Shown piece after piece: positions 42,701-48,125 of a DNA stretch of 48,125 nt (position 1 is its first letter; each line of letters starts with the position of its first letter). Source of the stretch: Lingula anatina. Lineage: Eukaryota > Brachiopoda > Lingulata > Lingulida > Lingulidae. Made by a program: the position numbers and the translations under genes. The notes under the pieces were generated by a model. The model searched no databases and had not been told where the DNA came from. It was given only the letters and a program-made list of their open reading frames with translations. The stretch spans positions 436,405-484,529 of the forward strand of contig NW_019774748.1 of NCBI RefSeq assembly GCF_001039355.2, read 5' to 3'.

Positions 42701-45686
42701 TAAATAATTTAAAGTTTATACAGGCTTTTTTTGTTATTTCATCCAGGCCTATCACCAAATAGTAGCTAAAAAGAGGAATCAATTGCAAAGTGTTCCAAAT
42801 ATAGAGTGAATTGTTAGAGTATCATAAAAAATCTATACCCTCTACCTGAAGATCCAGTAGATAATCCAAATTTGCCTCTGAGTAGGAATAAAATATCAAC
42901 AAATATTAACAGGTTACCATAATCTATCTGGTATTTCTTTTCCAAAATAATATCTTCAGCACCAATTTACTGTTCTTACTATTTTTCTTACAAGTCAGTT
43001 TGCTTACCAAAAATGAACTATTATACCGACAATACAGAGTATCAAGCTCCACTGATAATACAATACAAAAACAGATCATTTTTGCATGTATTATTTAAAT
43101 TCTAAACATAATAACATTTACAAGAACTGATTTCTTTCCTTCCATTGATTTGATAAAAGTCAATTTTTGTCAAAGTGCAATCATTATAATTATAATGGCT
43201 GGCAACATATAATGTAATTTAATCAACAATGATTTTCCTTCAAACAAAAACACTGAAAACCACCCACTTCTTTACTGTGAAAAGCCTCTACACATAGCAT
43301 AGGTGTATCAAATGTATCAAATCAACATTTTAGTGGTGTATTTGCTACAATAGAAGTTTGCATGTCAACATTAATATTTCAAGATAACAAGATGTGGAAG
43401 TAAAAAATAAAATAATTCACATATATCTGCACATACACGATACTGGGTAACAACAATGAGTTCAACTTCAAAAGTCTGTCAAAATATTCCTATATGTTGG
43501 ATTATAATGGGGATGCTTTCATGTGAAGGGGATGGTTTTGTCTTATTTTAACAAACAATTTTGTGTTTCCAAACATAGCTGCATATTTTAAACTTCTCAA
43601 TTTTTAGACGAAAATGATAATAAAACACTGCTTAAATCTGGGACACAGATATACCAGTCTGTTTTGCAATGGTACATCATAGAAAAGAAAGCTGTCAGAA
43701 TAGTATTGTCATATAATTTGTATTTTGGTCTTCTCAGGGATCATTTACGGCACACACACACACTAGAAAAAAAATTGCTCTTCGTTGCAAATTTTGATGG
43801 GTGAAGAAAACGTGTTGTTGTGTGTTACCATCGTTTCACACGTTTTCACACATGTGAACTATACAAAAATCGTTCAATTTCGGGATATAAATACCTGAAA
43901 TACACTCTGCTTTTCATAAAACAACAGTGTATAAGTAAATCCTGCCATCTAAGCTTGTAATCACTGATGTTATGACCCAATCCTGTTTCTTTTCCTTCAG
44001 ACACGCCCGACAGCGAAACCACAGATAGCGTGTAGTTTTGTTTCCACATTCAGATTCGGCCCAGGGACTTAGCATAAAAAGTGGAAATTTCCATTGATGA
44101 CATAATGACCCAGTCACAAGAATATTAAATGAGACTAATTAAATTAGCTATATGTGATTCCCACTTTTTGGTGTGTAATGCATGAAAAACTATCTCATGC
44201 CATCATGCTTTCCCAACTCTGTGAATTTAAGTGCACTCTTTCCTGATAATTTTTATATGTGTTTAACGTTACATTTTCCAAACATTATGAATATAAAGTA
44301 AAATACATTGCATGTTGTAAGCAGAAAGCGTGCTTATATCATGTTAAAATTTTGATGCCTATGTCCCAATGTTATTATCCAGTATCCTAGACGTGTAGAT
44401 ATACGAAAAAAAATTCTGTAAAAGAGAGAGAGAGAGTGACTGAAAGATAACAAGGGTATCAAACAAACAAATCACTTAGTACATGAGCCTTACCTAACTT
44501 CCTACATTTTCTTCTACCACCCAATCACCTATATATGCTGAATAGCAGCTTAACAGATAAAACATAGACACGTACTCTTACCACTTTTGCAGATAAACTC
44601 TACCTGCAGTTAAGTTGTGCTTGTATATATATGAGTTATAGGGATAATTGTATTTGCTTGCTGCAGCAAGTGGAAAATTATCAAGTTTTTCTGCCAGCCA
44701 CTGCAATAATACATGATCACACCATATTAAAAGAAATGTTTTCACTCTATATAATATATTACCACTATAATATTTTTAAAATGAAATAATTTAACCCCAA
44801 CTAAAAAACACTGGCCTTTGGCTTTCAAATCTATACATAAAATCATAAATATCAAAGAAACAATTCTATCCAAGTTATTGTCAAGTAATTAATTAAAATT
44901 AAGCTGAAAACCTGATAAATCTAATAGCAATTTTGCTAATGCTGTATGTCATTTCCTCCACGCCAACTCCAAAACACTAAAATAACATTGGCACATACTG
45001 CTATAATATAATTCCAATCTCTCAAAGGATAAAAAACTTAGCACATCTGTCATAATCTTCATTGATTTTCTTCAAGTTAATTTGGCTGATACCGAGTTGC
45101 ATTTCCGGCTAACTTTTTACAAAATCCTTTTATATCTTTTCTTATCTCTGAAGTAGCAGCTATGGTGCATTACTACGCTGTTATCCTAATATTCAAAAAT
45201 TCCTTTCACCTCATTCAATACCATTTAAAGTTGAAAAATATATGGTATAATCCTTATCATTTCTTATGCTAAATCACTAGCATTATCATTTATTCACCAT
45301 AAGCCTATCCCTCATACTCTTTCCATGCTTTTTGTTAAAACACCTCATTAATAGCCAATGCTTTAATAATTGATGCCATTCTTCTGTATACATTTCAATG
45401 ATTGACGTCAGATTCAAAACGAATGCTTATATTATGTCTTCTTGGAACATATTGCACCCTATCCTTTTCATAGAAATTCTAATGTATCTGGTACTTATTC
45501 CAGGACACGCAAGTGTTTTAAATGGAAAAACAGTTATGCTATTCAATTTAAATGATTTCCTTCCTGTGGCGATAAGCTGAGAAAGAGGTGCAATTCATTA
45601 TGTTTTTATCACAAGCCACAAACATGGACTATAACAGCCATGTTGAGAATCACATGCATTTACAAACACATAAAGACAAGTATGCA

Positions 45687-45778
<92 letters not shown>

Positions 45779-47702
45779 AAACAAACAATCATCTCTTTCT
45801 CCTGCTTTTCAATAGACTGATACATTTTCCTGCCAATCCTCCTTAACTTGCTTCACTTACCTTTTTTACCTCGGGCAATTCTAACAATAATCCAATAACC
45901 ATTAAAGCTTGATGTTACATCTTACAACATCACATTAAACTGCTCCACCTTAGGTAGAAAGCATTGGTGTTTCTGAACCTGGTATAACCTTGAGCTTCCC
46001 ATGATGTGGTTACACCTAGTTGTTCAGTAATTTTTAACCCAAGGTTACAAAGATCATCTGGTCACATTTACTGACATGACAGCCAAATCAACATTGTTTT
46101 TCCACAAAGATACCACATTTAAAAAGCTATGCAACAAAAGCTGTCAAATATACATACCTGAACCTGCATCAACTGCAATCAGTAAAAAAAAACTTCAAGA
46201 ATAATAGAAATCCTGCCGGTACAGAACAACTCGAATGGATACACTGTCACTCAGGCCAATATAATAATAATAAAAAAAAAAACAATGCAAAGCTCCTGCC
46301 AGGTGTTGACAAATTTGATGAGCTTCAAAAATAAATCAAGGTGACTGGCTCAAAAACTTATTCCAGGGCTTCAACAGAGGCGTCAGTGCAGATATTGGAA
46401 ATCCAGTGGTCCACTTCCACTCTCTTCTCCAGTTACTGCATCAAGGCAGTTTAGGTGTGAAGAAGGACAGACAATAAAAGCCATTTCCCTAGGTACCCTC
46501 TGCACGAGAATGGCAAGAGCACAAAAAAATATCATCCTCATGTTTGCTCTCCTGCTTCATGAAGTTACAAACCCAATACCGACATGTCAACCGATCAATA
46601 AAGTCCACACAAACCGATTTATGATAAAAGGAATTACCATCATGAACTAAAAATCAAAACATCATCAACTCAAGTTATTTTCTTACAAATTTTCCAAGAA
46701 GACATTAAATAGGTTTCAAATACTTAAACTGTGCATATAAATACACATATAACAAGCAAATCTGTTGACCGCAGAAATATAAACTGTCTTATCTCCAGAC
46801 ATGCGATGGTCACTTTAAACAAACACACACCACACAGAAGCAAGATTCTATCGCCTGGGCAGTCATCTGGGGTCACAGCAGCTACAATGACCAATTATCA
46901 GTTATCTGTTGGTATTGATTTTCAAATCAAATGATCTACAGAAACAAGCCTCTTTTATTTGAAGTGTTTAAGGAGGAGTAGAAAAACTGCAGGCCCTGAA
47001 AATATATTAAATTACACAAATGGCTTATCTCAAAAATGGCTGCAAACAAATATTGTGCCAAATAAATACCTTTAAAGTTTGTGCATTTATAAATAATAAT
47101 AATATTATTCAAAACCTATAAATCAAAATAAAACAAAAAATAAAGACAATAGCCATTAATTCAAAATATAGCAACACTGTAGAAACACGATTTAAAAAGC
47201 AGTAGAATATAATGTTCAGATCAGCGGACTGGACAAAGAGAGTGATATACAGTATGCATAGTATTGAATTGAAGCCTGAATGGGAAGCCAGTAGAATTGT
47301 TTTAAGGCAGCAGTGATAAAAACTGTCAGTGGCCTAGGCAGTGTATATATTAGATGATCTGATTGCTTTGTGTGTCAGTGTGGTTGGGAATGTTCCATGT
47401 TCAGCAAACAAATCAAAAGAACAACATTTTATGTGATCCTTTACCCCTTTCTGGGGACTTCACTTGTGAGGTTTGGAATTGATTTATCTGCATTTATGGA
47501 CATAACAAAGTATTCTAAATACAATTCTAGGCAATATCCAGGACTGTGTACACTGTATTTGATTTCCCAGAACCACAATCCTATAAAATTTACATGAATG
47601 TTTTATAAATACAAAATTGCAGCGTAATTGTTATAATGCACTACCTGCACTTTTTTTTACATCTGGCTGTGCTGAAGGAATAACCTTGTTGTAGATTTGA
47701 TA
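27769..47702 (-). CDS. VCPIP1: VCPIP1 (VCIP135), deubiquitinating p97/VCP partner; C-terminal half, 5' partial
   Basis: VCPIP1 is a cysteine deubiquitinase that works with p97/VCP and p47 in reassembly of Golgi and ER membranes after mitosis. Ten GT/AG exons (47702-47645, 45920-45861, 40610-40420, 34015-33857, 31492-31370, 30503-30290, 29889-29761, 29163-28973, 28711-28106, 27846-27769) join in frame into 602 aa plus a stop. Matches to the vertebrate protein are strong: HKTLHKEELNMS, KKIRLTTSDGRQ, IRYGFPPREL, PLQHGDRVTVEILK, GLPHLF, GKHCTLPVLPGK, DGRLELCLEP and a Ser/Asp/Glu-rich tail. KKIR...EILK is the UBX-like fold, near residues 185-265 of this part. The OTU catalytic domain is not in the window, consistent with the ~1200-aa family length. 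In vertebrates much of this is in large exons, whereas here it is split finely. Confidence 0.95.
28106..28711 (-). CDS. VCPIP1: VCPIP1 exon encoding the disordered C-terminal region
   Basis: 202 codons in phase 0 on both sides. It begins VFRYNAQDGRLELCLEPHGH and contains FSGQGHSLR (FQGKGHSL in vertebrates), a seven-His run (28388-28408), an acidic Glu/Asp/Gly stretch, SLFKRIGPGYSVV, and a helical SLAASIQAAVQEEAEE segment. Apart from the first ~40 residues it is low-complexity and probably disordered. The donor is GTGAGG. Confidence 0.94.
28388..28408 (-). repeat. Seven-histidine codon run in VCPIP1
   Basis: CAC and CAT codons are mixed, so this is more than a pure trinucleotide slippage product. 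It lies within the disordered tail. Confidence 0.85.
28973..29163 (-). CDS. VCPIP1: VCPIP1 exon with the conserved GLPHLF / LPGK region
   Basis: It encodes GDSLDMSIASLTLMATLTGK, then DLWTYVQGLPHLF and GKHCTLPVLPGK, closely matching the post-UBX region of vertebrate VCPIP1. It enters phase 1 and leaves phase 0 at a GTAAGC donor. Confidence 0.95.
29761..29889 (-). CDS. VCPIP1: VCPIP1 129-nt exon, phase 1 on both sides
   Basis: The acceptor is gtgcattccag on the - strand and the donor is GTTAGT. It encodes a 43-residue linker with VWQQPTVPKQAWAGFDP and AEDLLRGLNQLQG, open throughout and joining correctly on both sides. The linker is poorly conserved with vertebrates. Skipping it keeps the frame, so it could be an alternative exon. 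Confidence 0.8.
30290..30503 (-). CDS. VCPIP1: VCPIP1 exon encoding most of the UBX-like domain
   Basis: It starts after ccccccataag and encodes MMLSLPGSIT, ISTELHIPPTSQRIRYGFPP and PLQHGDRVTVEILKDD before a GTGTGC donor. The fold is ubiquitin-like and in this family contacts p97. The initial Met-Met is internal, since the previous exon joins in phase 0. Confidence 0.95.
30985..31369. repeat. ~36-bp degenerate minisatellite abutting a VCPIP1 splice donor
   Basis: About nine units with the core TACCTGTGGAAGCCTACCTA and TACCCTTTTTAAGTG start near 31051, 31087, 31125, 31160, 31194, 31226, 31267, 31301 and 31338. The last unit merges into the donor (CAG then GTAAGG on the - strand) of the exon at 31370-31492. 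On the - strand the units repeat CCACAGGTA, a donor-like word. Confidence 0.85.
31370..31492 (-). CDS. VCPIP1: VCPIP1 exon leading into the UBX-like domain
   Basis: 41 codons, phase 0 on both sides. It encodes a Ser/Pro/Gly-rich linker (SGAPSASPPGGGGAQ) and then RVEKKIRLTTSDGRQ, the first strand of the UBX-like fold (KKIRITTNDGRQ in vertebrates). The acceptor is ttattcttccag. Confidence 0.93.
31868..31893. repeat. Poly-A tract in VCPIP1 intron
   Basis: About 26 consecutive A bases on the + strand lie between the exons at 31370 and 33857. Confidence 0.85.
33031..33069. repeat. (CA)n microsatellite in VCPIP1 intron
   Basis: About 19 CA dinucleotides in uninterrupted order. Confidence 0.9.
33386..33600. 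mobile_element. MITE-like element with TTA target duplication, copy 2
   Basis: This is the same family as 5561-5787 in the opposite orientation: termini GAGTGCATTCCCACAGAT and, inverted, GACCCCATTCCCACAGAT, with TTA on both sides (33383-33385 and 33601-33603). Internal blocks such as GCTGTCAGCTAAG and CCCCCTTACAGCTTTTAGTA are shared with copy 1. It lies within a VCPIP1 intron and has no ORF. Confidence 0.88.
33857..34015 (-). CDS. VCPIP1: VCPIP1 exon with the HKTLHKEELNMS motif
   Basis: The acceptor is ctgtcttgttgcag and the donor is GTGAGT. The 53 codons, phase 0 on both sides, encode HKTLHKEELNMS, identical over 12 residues to the vertebrate protein, followed by a charged, Lys/Arg/Gln-rich helix that is probably coiled or disordered. 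Confidence 0.95.
36717..36757. repeat. (TG)n microsatellite with GA tail
   Basis: About 15 TG dinucleotides, one interruption, then GAGAGAGAGA. Reading frames with His-Thr runs here are artefacts of the repeat. Confidence 0.9.
37065..37080. repeat. Poly-C tract
   Basis: A run of about 13-14 C bases after TATCT, then TCCCC. Confidence 0.8.
39805..39985. repeat. Degenerate tandem repeat based on AGTCTAATAAACAAG
   Basis: Words of the form ATTAGTCTAATAAACAAGTT followed by TGTTTTTACA recur about four times at roughly 45-60 bp spacing (near 39821, 39868, 39920 and 39964). It lies in the large VCPIP1 intron. Confidence 0.6.
40420..40610 (-). CDS. VCPIP1: VCPIP1 exon upstream of HKTL
   Basis: The acceptor is ctctctttacag and the donor is GTAAGA. 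It encodes EFGSERLVQKVVNQILYLTK, a Ser/Thr-rich linker, and TKIVLTGQK joining directly to HKTLHKEEL. It enters in phase 1 (Gly codon completed by GT) and leaves in phase 0. Confidence 0.93.
40611..45860 (-). other. VCPIP1 intron of 5.2 kb
   Basis: AT-rich sequence with no supported exon or clear mobile element. The ~68-aa + strand ORF at 41110-41316 shows no recognised motif and no splice context. The CT/CA microsatellite near its upstream (right) end is listed separately. Confidence 0.55.
45689..45776. repeat. (CT)n(CA)n compound microsatellite
   Basis: About 11 CT units run directly into about 32 CA units. It lies some 85 bases from the VCPIP1 exon at 45861, on the donor side. ORFs of alternating His-Thr or Cys-Val here are repeat artefacts. 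Confidence 0.95.
45861..45920 (-). CDS. VCPIP1: VCPIP1 60-nt exon
   Basis: It lies between AG at 45921-45922 and GTAAGT at 45860-45855 (read on the - strand) and encodes VTSSFNGYWIIVRIARGKKG across its junctions. Both sides are phase 1 and agree with the neighbouring exons. The acceptor has a weak pyrimidine tract. It was found by phase and protein-like content, being too short to show up as an ORF. Confidence 0.8.
45921..47644 (-). other. VCPIP1 intron of 1.7 kb
   Basis: I see AT-rich sequence without repeats of note. A 24-codon open stretch on the - strand near 46365-46440 lacks a good acceptor and does not join the flanking exons. Confidence 0.5.
47645..47702 (-). CDS. VCPIP1: VCPIP1 58-nt exon, most upstream one in the window
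   Basis: The acceptor is gtaagcttaccag and the donor is GTAGTG. It encodes YQIYNKVIPSAQPDVKKSA and leaves one base (G), giving Asp with the next exon. Entry is phase 0. The joined product YNKVIPSAQPDVKKSAD-VTSSFNGYW reads as a coherent domain, supporting both short exons. Confidence 0.8.
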
Positions 47703-48125
47703 CTGGTAAGCTTACATCTGTTTTAAAAAACCACTAAAGCAAGCTGCTTCCATTACACTACAATCGACTTGCACTTTAATCTATAACTGAATTCCAAGTA
47801 ATACCTCTAGGACCAAACAATCAGTTTGATAGTAAGTCATAGATAGATAGAGCATTTTTGAATAAAGACAAAATATACACGAAGAAGGTAGAATGAAAAC
47901 ATGTACTATAAGAACAGGGAGCTGGTCTGCTCAATAACCTTCTACACTGCTTTAAAAAAAAATGTGTCTCTCATTGCTTTAAGTCTTTGATTTTCATCTG
48001 CTATCAGTAATCTTGATTAATTTATAAATAAATGTTTTAAACTAGAGGATCAGAGAGGCGATACCGCCTCCAGATATTGTACCACCAGCTGGAGCAAGCG
48101 CATTCGTATGGACCCCCCCCCCCCC
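47703..48125 (-). other. VCPIP1 intron sequence at the right edge, ending in a poly-C run
   Basis: The last bases are a run of at least 13 C (48113-48125). Just before it, GAGGCGATACCGCCTC (near 48054) is palindromic and GC-richer than its surroundings. I could not decide whether this edge sequence is exon, repeat fragment or assembly end. Confidence 0.4.

Noticed and set aside
45588-45846. ORFs on both strands rich in His-Thr or Cys-Val
   Set aside because: They are translations of the CT/CA microsatellite at 45689-45776.
46365-46440. Protein-like 24-codon - strand stretch (EKRVEVDHWISN)
   Set aside because: It has a stop just upstream, no good acceptor, and does not join VCPIP1 exons in phase. 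A stretch this short is unremarkable.

Overview
This is animal nuclear DNA: AT-rich, with long introns, GT/AG-spliced coding exons, many microsatellites and several non-autonomous repeats. The proteins are clearly metazoan. The repeat style (long bivalve-like units containing GGGTCA-type words, and short palindromic elements with TTA/TAA target duplications) suggests a lophotrochozoan, probably a mollusc. That placement is an inference and is not proven by the sequence.

Two genes can be reconstructed exon by exon, and they converge tail to tail. On the + strand (about 196-20060) lies UDP-N-acetylhexosamine pyrophosphorylase, UAP1, which makes UDP-GlcNAc for chitin, glycans and O-GlcNAc. Eleven coding exon sequences give a complete protein of about 518 aa when one of two alternative copies of coding exon 2 is used. 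On the - strand (27769-47702, continuing past the right edge) lies the C-terminal half of VCPIP1 (VCIP135), a deubiquitinase partner of p97/VCP. Ten exons encode 602 aa, including the UBX-like region. The catalytic OTU half must lie beyond 48125.

Layout: 1-195, end of an upstream intron; 196-484, first coding exon of UAP1; 485-12453, a large intron that carries a 4.4-kb direct duplication (3401-7812 and 7814-12042). Each duplicate contains one copy of the exon for the nucleotide-binding loop, and they meet at a poly-A run and a single N. 12454-17362, the remaining UAP1 exons; 17363-~20060, 3' UTR. 20061-27581, convergent intergenic space, mostly filled by a 5.5-kb foldback-type element (21540-27064) with 1.5-kb inverted arms made of ~370-bp tandem units. 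27769-47702, VCPIP1 exons separated by long introns.

The main items for follow-up are: (1) the duplicated UAP1 exon, which is either a mutually exclusive exon pair or an uncollapsed haplotype; (2) a short TTA-target element present in one duplicate and absent from the exact empty site in the other; (3) the foldback element, whose units carry ordered AGGTCA-type half-sites; (4) a ~36-bp intronic minisatellite that starts at a VCPIP1 splice donor and repeats donor-like CAGGTA words. I see no rRNA, tRNA, CRISPR array or intact transposase gene.
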